From Shinisaurus crocodilurus (taxonomy: Eukaryota; Chordata; Lepidosauria; Squamata; Shinisauridae), in the NCBI GenBank assembly GCA_021292165.1, contig JAHFWL010001016.1:1-64000 (forward strand): DNA of 64,000 bases. The letters run 5' to 3'. The notes under the pieces were generated by a model. It saw only the letters and a program-made list of their open reading frames with translations, had not been told where the DNA came from and made no database searches. The position numbers and the translations under genes were made by a program. Of the stretch, positions 10,395-21,282 are shown piece by piece (the first letter of the stretch is position 1; every line of letters begins with the position of its first letter).

Positions 10395-10816
10395 TAGGGG
10401 TGGGCGAACAAGCAATGCTCGAGATCATCAGGATTCTCCGAACATCGTCTTGCCGCTTGTCTTGTGCCCAATTCCCATTCCCATTTGCGACCGCTGCTTG
10501 TTCAGCGCAAATGGGCAACTTGCACAGATCGAACAGGAGATTTGTGCAAATCTCCCCAAGCTTGTGCAAATTTCCTGATTCGTGCAACTTTCCACCATAG
10601 ACTAAAGTAGGGCTGATTCGGTCTACTGAGGACATTGGCGCAAATCAGGAAATTTGTGCAAATCGACCTAGGAATCAGGACCGAGATGAACGTGAGCATG
10701 TGTTGGACAACTTGCGGATATTTTCCACAGACATGTGCTCATGCTCACATTTGGGGCTTCGAACAGGGCGTGCTTGCGTGTTCTGTGGGCAAAAATGACA
10801 TTCTCATACATCCCTA
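10395..10816. mobile_element. hAT-like MITE with TAGGGATGTGCG-type ends
   Basis: Starts TAGGGGTGGGCG and ends ACATCCCTA. The interior is rich in AAATTTGCACAAAT-like motifs in both orientations and in GCTCGAG-like motifs. Related copies lie at 12677, 15396, 25088 and 38995. The 8-bp flanks here do not match, so the boundary or TSD is uncertain. Confidence 0.6.
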
Positions 10817-10837
10817 GGCCATATGTTCATTGCACCA

Positions 10838-11040
10838 TCAGCCAGTGCTGTGTAGCAGAGAGGACTTCAAACCCGGTCTTCCTAGTCCAACTCCCCATTC
10901 AGCCTTGGCATTCACTGGGTAGCTTTGGTCACAAGCCAGACTGACCTTCCTCACAGGGCTGTTGATGGGAGAAAATGGAATAACCTCATGTCTGTTCCTC
11001 CCCCCCTGAGCTCCTTGGAGGAAGGGTGGGATGCAAATGT
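10838..11040 (+). mobile_element. Sauria SINE (diverged)
   Basis: CCAGTGCTGTGTAGCAGAG, CATTCACTGGGTAGCTTTGG, CTCACAGGGCTGTTGATGGGAGAAAATGG and the tail GAGCTCCTTGGAGGAAGGGTGGGATGCAAATG. Confidence 0.75.
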
Positions 11041-11573
11041 CGCAGATCATATCAATTCTAGCAGCCGGTGCCCTACATAGGCTGGTAACTAGAGACTGGC
11101 CAAGTGTGTAAAAGGGCCCCAAACTGTCCCTTGCCAAAAGGGAGAGTGATATGCAGTCTGTAGTCAGTGACATAAATGCCAAATCCGGAAGTCAGGTCAC
11201 ATAGATGTCTGTTTATTATTAGAGAAGGAATTTTCACACAGCAAGCTCCCTTCTTTCATTCTTCCCGCTCTCCACCCCCTCCTGTTTCCAATGTCTCTTG
11301 TGCTTCTCACCTTCTCCTAGGAAATGCTCCCACTGTTGGGGGCTGTCACGTGCTAATTGCATCAATCAAAAGATAAGCATCAGGGGGAAGAAAGAGGCTT
11401 TCAAGACAATTAATCTTGGTTTCCTACATAAAACACAGACAAGGGATGCACCTGGACCGTTCGGCCATTGCATTCCACTATTAGAAAACTAAGTATCATA
11501 ATAAGGACCACTGAGGTCATCACACATGCACACCATTTCTATGCTCGCAATGTCAAACCTGCAACAATGATTA
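11041..11573. other. Intronic sequence without recognised feature
   Basis: No repeat recognised. Short overlapping frames only. Confidence 0.35.
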
Positions 11574-11696
11574 GGTAGGCAGGCATGAGGGAGAGGGCTT
11601 TTTCAGTAGGGGCCCCACGTTTGTCGAACAATTTGTCAATGGGGATGCCCCATTGATAAATATTTCTTTGTTTGTTATTGCTTTCCTTCAGACAGG
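11574..11696 (+). mobile_element. L2-clade LINE ORF2 C-terminal scrap
   Basis: The plus strand reads a REGFFSVGAPRL-like block, the same conserved motif as the larger LINE that abuts it in the opposite orientation. Confidence 0.5.
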
Positions 11697-12360
11697 TATT
11701 TATTTATTTATTTATTTATTATATTTCTGAATCGCCCATCTGGCCAGTCATCCGGCCACTCTGAGCGATGTACAGTCCAATAAAATACCATAAAAACCAG
11801 AGTGTAAAACACAATTAAAAACAATACAAAACTTAAAAATCCTAACCCACCCCATATTCCCACCTGAAAAGCCACGTTTTTAATGCACGGCGGAAGCTAA
11901 TCAAGGAAGGGGCATGGCGGAGGTCACTGGGGAGAGAGTTCCATAAATTGGGGGCTGCCACAGAAAAGGCCCTCCTCCTAGTCCCCATCAGCCTGGTTTC
12001 TCCGGCTGATGAGACAGGGAGAAGGCCATCTGTGGCAGATCTTGTTGAGCGGCCTACTTGATTTATGTAAACAAATATGTATCTGTGGCAGATCTTGTTG
12101 AGCGGCCTACTTGATTTATGTAAACAGGAGTGCTGGAGGTGCTCCTTGAGATAAACTGGACTGGAGCCATACAGGGCTTTAAAGGTCAATGCCAATACCT
12201 TGAATTCGGCTCGGCAAACAACTGGTGGCCAGTGCAACTCTTTGAGCACTGGAGTGATGTGATCACGCCGGCGGCAGCCTTTAACCAGGCGAGCCGCTGC
12301 CTTCTGTACCAGCTGCAACTTCCGAACCGTCTTCCAGGGTAACCCCACGTAGAGCGCATT
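11697..12360 (-). mobile_element. CR1/L2-clade LINE, ORF2 C-terminus plus 3' UTR
   Basis: A 168-codon open frame on the minus strand (12348 to 11842) carries KLQLVQKAAARLVKG, DHITPVLKELHWPPV, FKVLALTFKALYG and RRAFSVAAPNLWNSLPSDLR. These are the ordered blocks after the reverse transcriptase palm/thumb of CR1/L2 ORF2. The 3' UTR follows, with CCGGATGACTGGCCAGATGGGCG and an (AAAT)n tail at 11697-11720. The frame crosses a tandem duplication (12028-12126). A truncated retrotransposon, not a host gene. Confidence 0.9.
12028..12126. repeat. Tandem duplication (46-bp units, period 53) inside the LINE
   Basis: A 46-bp unit at 12028-12073 is repeated exactly at 12081-12126, separated by AATATGT. 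The period of 53 is not a multiple of three. The LINE frame nevertheless stays open across it, because the two copies are read in different frames. Confidence 0.95.
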
Positions 12361-12470
12361 ACACTGGTCTAGGCGAGAGGAGGTTACTGAACTGATGACA
12401 TGGCTTTGGCTGTAATATTTTGTTAAAATCGGATCTTAGTGTTTTACTGCACTGCATGCATAATTTCATG

Positions 12471-13085
12471 CAGGGGTGCAGAACCTCTTTTGGCCTAAGA
12501 GCCAAATTCCATTCCAAAGAAGCTCTCAGGGGCTGCATTCCAGTGGTTGGTGGGGCAGAAGACAAAACAACCAAAAATGCCTGCATATTTTAGCTTTAAT
12601 GTCTCAATGCCAGTACCTAAGCTGCAGAGAAAGCTGCACAAAGCTGGGAAACCACCAAACGATTAGTGGTTGGGGGTAAGAATGGGCGACCTGCCCAGCA
12701 CTCGACTCGCAGAGTGCGAGCCAAGCACTCCCGCCACATGAACCAAGCAGGGCCGAGCACAAACGGCAGCTGAGGTGCTTGCTGGACATCTGGGTCCCTG
12801 GCTCTACATCGTTTTAGTAGAAAACGGCCAAATTTGCACAAATTATGGCTAAATTGGTGCAAATTTGGCCGTAATATGTGCAAATTTGGCTGTTTTCTAT
12901 GTAAACATAGCGCCGGAACCTGGAAGTCGCTTTCCCCGGCTCGGCTCGTGAGAATGCAAGTCGAGCCGGGGAAAAGGTAGGACGAGCGGAGCTCGGGGGG
13001 GTGAGCCCGGAGAGTTCGCTGGACTTCCACCCCACCCACCCCAATCGAGCTCCGCGCACATCCCTAGTTGGGGGAAAGGAAGTGG
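12471..13085. mobile_element. hAT-like MITE (CAGGGGTGCAGAACC ends), interrupted
   Basis: Starts CAGGGGTGCAGAACCTC and parallels the complete copy at 23317-23658: CCATTCCAAAGAAGCTCTC, GCCAGTACCTAAGC, GGTGGTTGG. At 12669 it is interrupted by another hAT element. Host sequence resumes after 13074 with AAAGGAAGTGGG and loses similarity soon after, so the right end is missing. Confidence 0.7.
12677..13066. mobile_element. hAT MITE nested in another hAT MITE, perfect 8-bp TSD
   Basis: Ends TAAGAATGGGCG and CGCACATCCCTA. The 8-bp duplication GTTGGGGG lies at 12669-12676 and 13067-13074. The interior has clustered AAATTTGCACAAAT and GGCCAAATTTGC motifs plus GGCTCGGCTCG and CGAGCCGGGG blocks, giving a local GC and CpG peak. 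Non-coding. Confidence 0.85.
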
Positions 13086-13230
13086 GCCAGAGTAAAAGGA
13101 CCATAGTATTATGGCTTTCTTGTTATTGTAGTCCATTGTTATTTATATTGTATTTTGAACATTTGAAGCCACCTTTGGGAGGGTTTTTACCCTAAAAGGC
13201 AGCTAATAAATTGTTTACATAAATAAACAA
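13086..13230 (+). mobile_element. LINE 3' end
   Basis: AT-rich stretch ending GAAGCCACCTTTGGGAGGG, AAAAGGCAGCTAATAAATTG. It resembles the 3' terminus shared by several lizard LINE/SINE families (proportional GGGCGGC plus AATAAA tail). Confidence 0.5.
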
Positions 13231-13650
13231 ATTCACCCTACAGAAAAGACCCAGTGCTTTTTAATCCATAGGAAAAGGGGGGGAAAGGTGCACAGATAAG
13301 TATTTTCCTATGGTGGTGCATTGCCACAAGAGGTATTTCTGCCTAGACATGAATTCACAAATTACATCTTAAAATAGACAGCTACGGGAATAAATTCACA
13401 TAGACGTGGGCATAAATTGACACAATGGGAGAGCAAAAAAAAGCATCGAGTGAAAGAATGAAGAATGAGAGGATCCATGACAAAGCAGTCATGGGGCTAA
13501 CTCACGAGTGACATTTGCAGCAGCAAAGCGTGCATTACCCCAGGGGCCTGATCCAGCCAAGGCCACCTCAGTTTAGAATTGAGGATGATCATGAAAAGAC
13601 AAAGCCACTCGTGTGAAAAATGACATACAGTTTATTGAATACAATGAGCG
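13231..13650. other. Intronic sequence without recognised feature
   Basis: Contains short purine-rich runs. Nothing else recognised. Confidence 0.35.
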
Positions 13651-13651
13651 T

Positions 13652-13840
13652 AAGAACATAAAAGGAGCCCTGCTGGCTCAGAGCAAGGGTCCATCTAGTC
13701 CAGCATTCTGTTCACACAGTGACCAACCAGCTGCCCATGGGAAACCCACAAGTAGGACATGAGTGCAGCAGCACCCTCCTGCCCATGTTCCCCAGCACCT
13801 GGTGTACATAGGCATACTTGCCTCTGACACGGCAATGATG
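13652..13840 (-). mobile_element. CR1/L2-clade LINE 3' end (family A)
   Basis: GAGCCCTGCTGGCTCAGAGCAAGGGTCCATCTAGTCCAGCATTCTG, then ACACAGTGACCAACCAGCTGCC and the 3' UTR up to CATACTTGCCTCTGACAC. Reverse orientation. Confidence 0.85.
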
Positions 13841-14360
13841 GGAAATGGATGCAGATCATAAACAACCAGGCAAAGATGTGCTTACACACATCCCTCGGTC
13901 ACAGGGCTTCTTAATACGATGGACATCACTCTGGGGCACTATTTGCTTGGACGCTTCTGTGTTCCTCATCCCAAGCTGAAAGTCAAAGCACAAGCTAACA
14001 AGCTATGGATTTTATAGAGTTCCTCTCTCCCCCTATTTCAGAGGCTGTCAGTATGCCACAAGCTAACCTCCCTTCCTGGGAGACAAGGGGCGGGGATGAA
14101 GCTTCTTCAGTAAAGCAAACAGTTTTGGTTCTCACAGCAAAAGCAGCCCTTTATCTCAGGAATATAATTGGGGAAAACAGCTTCGAGGCCATAATCTCTG
14201 GTGCTCTTCCTAACTAATACAAGCTGAGGCTATACCTAAGGCCTTGGCATGGCTCCCAGAAACTATCCTGGCTTCTGGACACTGTGAAAGTTCACTACAC
14301 GACCTGTGGCACATTAATAACCTCCTCGCCATTCTTCCATCCAATGCAAGGTGGAACCTC
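13841..14360. other. Intronic sequence without recognised feature
   Basis: No family recognised. Confidence 0.3.
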
Positions 14361-14361
14361 A

Positions 14362-14490
14362 GCAGGACCGCACCTGGTTTGCATGCCAAAGGTCCCAGGT
14401 TCATTTCCCAGTAGGCTGCCAGGGAAAACCGGTCTGAAACTCTGGAGAGCTGCTGCCAGCCAGCATAGACAATACTGAGCTATCCTAAGA
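14362..14490 (+). mobile_element. tRNA-derived SINE (family T), partial
   Basis: Contains TTTGCATGCCAAAGGTCCCAGGTTCATTTCCC (anticodon-arm and B-box region), CTGGAGAGCTGCTGCCAGCC and AGACAATACTGAGCTA. The head is diverged. Confidence 0.75.
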
Positions 14491-15395
14491 AATCTGAAAA
14501 GCCTGACTGAACTTCAAGAGGTCTAGTCAATGTCAGTACACTCACTCCTGGAATTTGCTCTCCCACACACACGCATCCAAAATGCAAAAGGTTTGACTCC
14601 TCTTCCCAGCTCACCATCCCAAATTGGGGTGTGGGTGTGTGTGAAAGCTTCATAGGTTCAAATGTTTTTGGCCCAGCTCTACTTCGAAGGGAATCCTGTG
14701 TCACGCACATTGTGGTAATCCAACTTTGAGACATAAATCACAGCAGTTGGGTCCTTACGTCCCAGGAAAGAGGGCAGCCCTAGTTGCTAGGATGAGTGAG
14801 CACACTTTGAACGACTGAGCATCATAAGAGTAGTAGGCTTGGTCTAGGCTCTCTTCCCCCATTTGACAAATGAACATTTAAAAATTAGTAAGCAATGCAT
14901 TTCGTTCCGAGACTGCCGTCTTGCCCTTATTTTATTTTTTTACCTACACTTTTCTCTCCTAGCTCTGGCAATGATTTTTTCAGCTTCTGTTTTTCTTCAC
15001 ACTAGGATGGCAAGAGGAGAGAACCTTCAGAAATTTAAGATGAAAAATGTAGAAGATCTAAGCTCTGTCCCCTGCCAGCGTTGGATTTTTTCCCAAAAGC
15101 TCCATAAATTGTCTGGCTCTCTACCCCACGACTTGACTCGACTGTCACAAATAGCTTCGCCCACATCCTTGAAAAAGCATTTAACTATCTATTGTTGCTC
15201 CATTAGACATTGCTTCTGATTTCCTGTCTAAATTTTCTCTTTCTTCCCCCCCCCCCCAATATATCATGCCAATCCTGTTAGTGTTGTAAACTACTCCATA
15301 AAACAACAATATGGATGCATCTGTTTTGGTATGTAGCAAGAACGGGGAAAGGGTTTACTATATTATCAGTTGGGTAATTTCCAGCAGTCCAGCGA
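14491..15395. other. Intronic sequence, C run
   Basis: No family recognised. There is a poly-C run at 15246-15257. Confidence 0.35.
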
Positions 15396-15765
15396 CAGGG
15401 AGGGGCAAACAAGAGACGTTTGCGCTCACCAACATTCTCCGAACATCGGATTCCTGCTCATCTCTACTCGATTTGCACTCACATTTGCAATCACTGTTCG
15501 TTTTGCGCAATGGGAAAATTGTGCAAAACAGACAGCTGTCGAACGTGGAAGTTATGAGAAAAATCCCCAAATTTGTGCAAATTTCCAGAGTTGCACAAAT
15601 TCCCCTTACAGACTAAAGCATGGCTGCTTTTAAAATGTGCACATTTTTAAAATCTGTGCAAAATCAAATTGGGAAATTTGCAGAAATCAAAGGCGAGCAT
15701 ATGTTCGAGAATTTGCGAACATTTTCGGCAGACTCCTGCTCACACTCACAGCAGAAACAAAATTA
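15396..15765. mobile_element. hAT-like MITE fragment (AAATTTGCACAAAT family)
   Basis: GGGAGGGGCAAACAAG start, CATTCTCCGAACATCGG as in 10395-10816, then CAAATTTGTGCAAATTTCC and CAAATTGGGAAATTTGC motifs. The ends are not clean. Confidence 0.5.
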
Positions 15766-16029
15766 CCAGAGGAAACATGTGTATGGTACCAATGGATTTT
15801 TTCTCTTTTTTGGAGGGAGATTGCAGGGGGAGTGGCTGAGTGGGAAGCTTTAACCCTCCCCTACCCATGCACAGTGGTCCCAATCCAGATCAGGGCCCCA
15901 TGCACTTACACCAAGGTAAACAAAACGGTGAGGATCCCCAGCATGCTACCTATTTAATATAGTGTGTAGTTCAGCCCTTTTTGTGCTCAACGAGCTTTCT
16001 CATAGGTAAAAGTACAGAAAATTGTTGCC

Positions 16030-16108
16030 GCCCTTCCCCAACCTGGAGCCCTCCAGATGTGTTGGACTGCAACTCCCATCATTCCGAGCCAGCAAGGCCA
16101 TTGGCTCT
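16030..16108. mobile_element. Half of a palindromic MITE
   Basis: CCTTCCCCAACCTGGAGCCCTCCAGATGTGTTGGACTGCAACTCCCATCATTCC is one arm of the CAGCCTTCCCCAA family seen complete at 27654-27774. Confidence 0.65.
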
Positions 16109-16109
16109 G

Positions 16110-16465
16110 ACATTTATTTATTATATTCAAATCCCTCCTTTTTTTCCTACAAGGAACATAATCCTCCTCCTTCTATCTGTTTTATCCTCACAACAACCCT
16201 GTGAGGTAGGTTAGGCTGAGAGCCAGTGACTGGCCCAAAGTCACCCAGTGAGCTTCAGTGGGGACTAGAACCCGGATCTCCCAAGTCCCAGTCCAACACT
16301 CTAACCCAGTGGTTCCCAACCTTGGGTCCCCAGATGTTGCTGGCCTACAGCTCCCAGCATACCCAGCCAGCATGGCTAATGGCAAGGGATGCTGGGAGCT
16401 GTAGTCCAGCAACATCTGGGGACCCAAGGTTGGGAACCACTGCACCACACTAGCTCACTGCCTTT
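16110..16465 (-). mobile_element. Sauria SINE interrupted by a palindromic MITE
   Basis: Reverse SINE from the TTTATTTATTATATTC tail through CAACCCTGTGAGGTAGGTTAGG and GAACCCGGATCTCCC to CAACACTCTAACC. It resumes after 16442 with CACCACACTAGCTC. The break lies in the SINE head. Confidence 0.9.
16307..16442. mobile_element. Palindromic hAT-like MITE (136 bp)
   Basis: CAGTGGTTCCCAACC at the left and its reverse complement at the right. The two arms pair almost completely around a centre near 16374. It belongs to the same type as 40397-40531 and 47388-47522. No clean 8-bp TSD; about four SINE bases seem lost at the site. Confidence 0.85.
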
Positions 16466-17427
16466 GTAATTGTGAAATTGTGTAGATCACTGCACTGAAT
16501 GGGGCAGAGAGAGTTACTAGGGCAGGGATGGCAACCAATGGCCATGCTGACTGGGAATGATGGGAATTGGGAGTCCAACACATATGGCAGGTACTAGGTT
16601 AGGGAAGGCTGCCTTAGCTTATTTACTTTCACTAGCAAAAAAAGAAGAAGAAAAGAAACTCCAACAATGAACCAACATTCCATACCAGGTGTACGTGCCT
16701 CTTATGTGACATGTGAACTCATCATGAGAAGAATCAGAACAGGGTCTTTGGCAAAGTGTGATCTCCAATGCAAAAGGTTCATGGCTCAAAAATCTGTCTC
16801 TGTAGCTACAGAGTGCCGGTGCCAACACTTACAGGCACAAAGCAGCTCATGGATGTTAGCAGGTTGATCTGCAGCAACCCCTGAACCTCCTAGGTGTGAG
16901 AAACTGAGGATTTACGCTTTGCCTAAGGAAACCACCAAACACAACTACTTTTAAATTCAGGTCACTGGTTTGCTTAGGGAAAAGACTGGCCACTGGAACA
17001 GAAATAAAGGTATTGTTCAGTTCCCCATTCCCTCAAAGCAATGGCAAATTCAGAAAATACTTGCAAGGTCAGCTTCCTTTGAAGGAGTTTAGCAAAATCA
17101 GTCACCACCATAATTAATTATAGCTAGCTGATACAGATGCAATATCCAGCAGGTGCAGTTCTGAAACCCCAAACTGTATCAAGGTAATCCCCCAACCAGA
17201 GAGTACTCAAGACTACTTTCGCCCAGCCTCAGCTTCCAGCACAACCTGATACACAGGACCAACCTCACATACTTTTCCCAGTTCCGAAATGCAGCTTCTG
17301 AGTCTTAATTTTGAGGCTAAAGCCTAGCTGACATATGCATGTCCGTTGCTTGATTATTGCAACAGCAAGCGACTCCTTTGCATGTGTGAATGAGCCCCTC
17401 ACAGACTGAATGCCACAGACAGACCTG
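16466..17427. other. Intronic sequence with a MITE half
   Basis: 16520-16615 resembles a diverged half of the CAGCCTTCCCCAA palindromic MITE family (GGGCAGGGATGGCAACC, GGGAAGGCTGCC). The rest is unrecognised. Confidence 0.4.
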
Positions 17428-17608
17428 ATGTCAACAGAGACTGGTGACTCCTCCTTCGGTGGGCCTCCTAATCCATTGCAGGTTTTATTTGGAGCTTTAT
17501 AGGAGCTATCCATGTTGCTGAACTCCACCCCCAAAATAGGCTCACCACCATGGAGCCCCATGGATAGTAGGAGCCCCGCCGAAATAGGAGTCACCAGCCT
17601 CCACTGCC
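17428..17608. mobile_element. hAT-like palindromic MITE (CAGTGGAGGCTGGTG family)
   Basis: CAGAGACTGGTGACTCCT at the left is mirrored by AGGAGTCACCAGCCTCCACTG at the right. The inner inverted pair is CTTTATAGGAGCTATCCATG and CATGGATAGTAGGAGCC. Same family as 30315 and 43712. No intact TSD. Confidence 0.7.
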
Positions 17609-18040
17609 CGATGTCACACCATCAAATGCAATCCTTTCCAACTGAGTCAGTTCACGTAAAAGAAGATATTTCATCATGAAATGCATGGTTCATTTGCTGG
17701 ATGCAATCACAAGATGCAACTGTGCTCATTGGAGGGCCAGAATAGGGGGCCCAGCAGAGGGCCCAGCTAAGCTATTCGGGACCCAGCAGCTGTCCAAGGA
17801 TGCCAAGTGCTGATGCTGGCCCTGAACAGATGTTGGGGACAACCAGACCTCACCACCGCTGTTGCTTCTACTTGTGAGCTTCCAGAGAGCATTGCTCGGA
17901 CCGGCCAACATATTGGAAACAAATTTCTGAACTAGATGGGCCTTTAGTCATGACAAGCAAGACAATCCTTGTGTTCTTGACTGAGAAATGCAAAAAGGAA
18001 ACCAAAACTATAAGTGAAATGACTCTCCTATGTTTCTTCT
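17609..18040. other. Intronic sequence without recognised feature
   Basis: No family recognised. Confidence 0.3.
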
Positions 18041-18044
18041 CTGA

Positions 18045-18460
18045 ACATTTGATTGAATTTATTGCAAATGTTTATAGACCACCCTTCATTCCTGCAGATA
18101 CCAGGGACTGTGTATAAAGAGCATGAGCAAAGCAAGTCACACAAAACAAAAATACACAATAAAACAACATCTTCATAACAAAATGATTGAGAGAGAGCAA
18201 AACAATGAAACAGACTAACCAACACAGCACAACTTAAAACACTTGGGTAAATAAGAAAGTGTTAACTTTACAATAAAAAGCTTGCAATGTCAGCACCAGA
18301 AGATCATCTATGGAGAGGGTATTCTACAATCGGGGAGCCATCACAGAAAAGACTCATCCTTGTCATCATAGACTGTACTTCTCCTAACATGGAGAAGAGC
18401 CTCACCTGAAGATCTCAAGACATGGGCAGGTTGATATATAGAGAGGTACTCCTTGTAGAA
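18045..18460 (-). mobile_element. L2-clade LINE, ORF2 C-terminus and 3' UTR
   Basis: The minus strand reads GRIPSP-like then a MAPRLWNTLSIDDL-like block near 18300-18350, matching the APxLWNxLP motif of this clade. The 3' UTR follows toward 18045. Several stops. Confidence 0.6.
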
Positions 18461-19490
18461 GGTAACAAACAGGTGGGCGGCACAGGTGCAGCAGTTACTT
18501 CCTAGACTAGTTCCCCAATTTGTCTACACACAGCACAAAACATTTGTGCTATCCTTCATTTGCAACAAGAATAGATGGGGCTACCTATGCGAATATTCCA
18601 TGCAGGGCAGGGGAGTAGTGCAGTAAGGTGTCCTACTATGCAGGAAACAGACATGGAATTCTCCCACCCAGGTGATGCACCAATTCTCTCACAAACAGAA
18701 AATACCCAAAGTCCCTATAATAAACTACAAACAAATACAAACAGTAGGAGACCACCACCACAAATGAGGGCCATACAATGAACATCCTCCATGAGTTCAG
18801 GTGATCAATTGCATCATTTTGTTACCACATTAGCAATACTGATGGGCTAACCCCACATAAACACAATGACCATAAAAGGTAATGCAACGCAATGAAAATT
18901 AAAAAATAAAAGCTGCAGTCTCACTTCCATCTCATTTGCCCATAACATTAAAACTCTTATAGTATGGCATCTTAACATGTTTTCTGTCAAGGTCAGTTCA
19001 TATCACAGAATGTTGTTCTGTGGCTTGGACCTACCTGTGGGTCACCCATCCAAGAGTTGCTTGTGCTGAAGTCTCCCATCTCTGTGTAAAGACTCATACT
19101 CCTGAGCAAGTCTTGAACAAGAGCCTCTGGTGCTTCTGGACAAGTATTTGGCATATCAGTACAACCGTCCTCAAGACTACTTACCTGGAATTGTATTCTC
19201 ACTGAGTTGACCATGGCTAATGGATTTTACCTTCTTATTTGGTTCTTACATACACAGATGACCCTTCAAAGATATATCTTCAGGCAGTCATTTTCCATGT
19301 ACCACTTGGTTTTCCACACCTTTACTCCTTGTGTTATGTTATCAGCTACAAGCTGGCAGCATTTGTTTTCTTATGTTTTAAGTATGTTTGAGAACATTGG
19401 CTGTCTCAAGCAGTTCATGTTTATGTCTGCAGCCAGAAGTCTATTCTCGGACTCAAGCCTGGGAAAATGATCTCTGGGAACTTAACAAAC
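18461..19490. other. Intronic sequence without recognised feature
   Basis: About 1 kb with no recognised family. Confidence 0.3.
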
Positions 19491-19495
19491 CAACT

Positions 19496-19830
19496 GTCAC
19501 ATGTTTGTTTTTCTCTGGCGTAGTGAACTGTTTCAGACAGAAGCCATTTTAAGGGGAAGAACTTTAGCTGTGCTCGTGTGTTCTTCTTTTGTTCTTGCAA
19601 CTGCTACAATGTAATGCTTTGTATTGGTGGGGTGAAGTCCTACTTCCCCCCACTGGACTAATGCTTGCTATGCATTTATACTCTGCACATGGACTGTATC
19701 TAGGGAATGTATACTCTGTAGTGCTTACTTTGAATAATAAACAGGTAGAATAGACCTGTTGCTGTCACAGAGTGTTTCCTGAGTCCTGCATTAATCTGCA
19801 ATTGGAGAAGCTGGAGGCTGAGTCATTACA
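19496..19830 (+). mobile_element. Possible solo LTR (weak)
   Basis: TGTCACATG at the left, an AATAAACAGG poly-A-signal-like block at 19734-19745 followed by CTGTTGCTGTCACAGAGTG, and CATTACA at the right. The arrangement (TG...AATAAA...CA) fits an LTR. No internal region, primer site or target duplication was found. Confidence 0.25.
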
Positions 19831-20260
19831 GGGTCTGCTGCTGTGTGGGAGATTCTCTGCTGCTGTGTGTGGAACACCTGGCTAGGTTAGCACATGGCTT
19901 ACAAATTTCTTTCAAGACCAATACTCCTGATGTGCTTCTGTGCCCAGCACCCTATCCCTGTTCTGCTATCCTCCAGTTCTGCCCACTTTTAAGATCATCA
20001 TCTTCTCAAATGTTCATCTGGACAAAGACCAGGACTGTACTGTACAGAATGGTACTACACTTGACTGGAACTATGATAGCTGAACAGTCCATCTAATGTA
20101 AAACACTACATTAGGTTATGTCTGTTTATATTCTGTGATTACATTGCACGAGCATAGAACTTGCTATTGCTCAGAATCCTGAGCCACACAACTTTATAAT
20201 CCTGAGAAACACAACTTTAATTTAAAAAAACCCAACAACCTTCTATCCATTAAGGTGGGG
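19831..20260. other. Intronic sequence without recognised feature
   Basis: No family recognised. Confidence 0.3.
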
Positions 20261-20261
20261 G

Positions 20262-20370
20262 TGGGCAGAAGGTAGATCTTCAGATGTTTCTGACTTCAAC
20301 TCCCAGCATTCCTGACCATTAGTCAGGATGGTAGGGGCTTATGGGAGCTGGAACAGGTGGGGGCAATAAC
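20262..20370. mobile_element. Palindromic MITE, diverged
   Basis: GGGGGTGGGCAGAAGGTAGATCTTCAGATG, CAACTCCCAGCATTCCTGACCATT and the mirrored ATGGTAGGGGCTTATGGGAGCTG. A member of the CAGGGGTGGGGAACC family. Confidence 0.6.
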
Positions 20371-20796
20371 TGATGAAATCTCAGGAGCTAGGAAAAATTG
20401 AGTAGGGCTTCCAATGGTCTGTGGTGTCCTATATGGCACTTTTCTCTCCCCCCATGTCTAGCAGGAGCAGGATAAATAACAAGAAGCAAGCAAATATATG
20501 CAAATTGTGCGTAATTTAAATAATTTGTACAGGTGGCAGATTTCACCTTCTTCGATGCAAAATATATCCTGTATTTTGTGCCAAATATACTCAGGCTAAG
20601 AGGTTTCCCTGTATTTGAATCCATGTGAGGTGTATCCTGAGGGTCACAACTGAAGAAATTAACAAGGAGAAACTAAGCCCCTACTTTTGCTCCCTAGACA
20701 AGACCTGGTCATCAATTTCCACTCAGCTAGGGCCCAGATACATAAATCCTGCTCAGATAAGGAGCCTAAGATACAGAAGCAGTGTGTGTCATATAG
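20371..20796. other. Intronic sequence without recognised feature
   Basis: No family recognised. Confidence 0.3.
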
Positions 20797-20880
20797 GATC
20801 ATAGAATAGTAGAGTTGGAAGGGGCCTATAAGGCCATTGAGTCCAACCCCCTGCTCAATGCAATGCTCAATGCCCATTTG
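20797..20880 (-). mobile_element. CR1 LINE 3' end (family B)
   Basis: GATCATAGAATAGTAGAGTTGGAAGGGGCC, then GAGTCCAACCCCCTGCTCAATGC. This is the classical CR1 3' terminus in reverse. Confidence 0.85.
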
Positions 20881-21282
20881 TAATTTGTCCCCAATGACAA
20901 ATTCAGGGCCTTCAGAGAAGGTTGCACAAAACCATCCCCCACACTTTTTGTTTAATGTTCTCGATTTATATTCTCAGGAACCAGAATGCATGCAAAAACA
21001 CATTTCAGAACCATGGACCTCAACAATCACATTAGCACAGCATGCAAGATCCAGTCTAAAGTGCGGAACTGGAACATGAAGGAACCCAGGAGCCCCATTT
21101 CAGACTGCGCTATAATATGGAACGCTGATGAAAAGTACCCAACAGGGTATCCTAAGGTATGGCCCATAAATGCAGCAGAATGAGATGGTAGAATGGAATG
21201 CATCACTTCAGACTGCTGGTGTACAACCACATATCTGAATGTTCACCTAAACACTGTGCAAATAGCAGTGCAGCAAAGCAGG
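20881..21282. other. Intronic sequence without recognised feature
   Basis: No family recognised. Confidence 0.3.

Noticed and set aside
11842..12348. 168-codon ORF as a host gene
   Set aside because: It has L2/CR1 ORF2 C-terminal motifs, an attached LINE 3' UTR and tail, and a tandem duplication.
19496..19830. Endogenous retrovirus
   Set aside because: Only an LTR-like arrangement was seen, with no gag/pol/env-like frames, primer site or target duplication. Listed with low confidence as a possible solo LTR.
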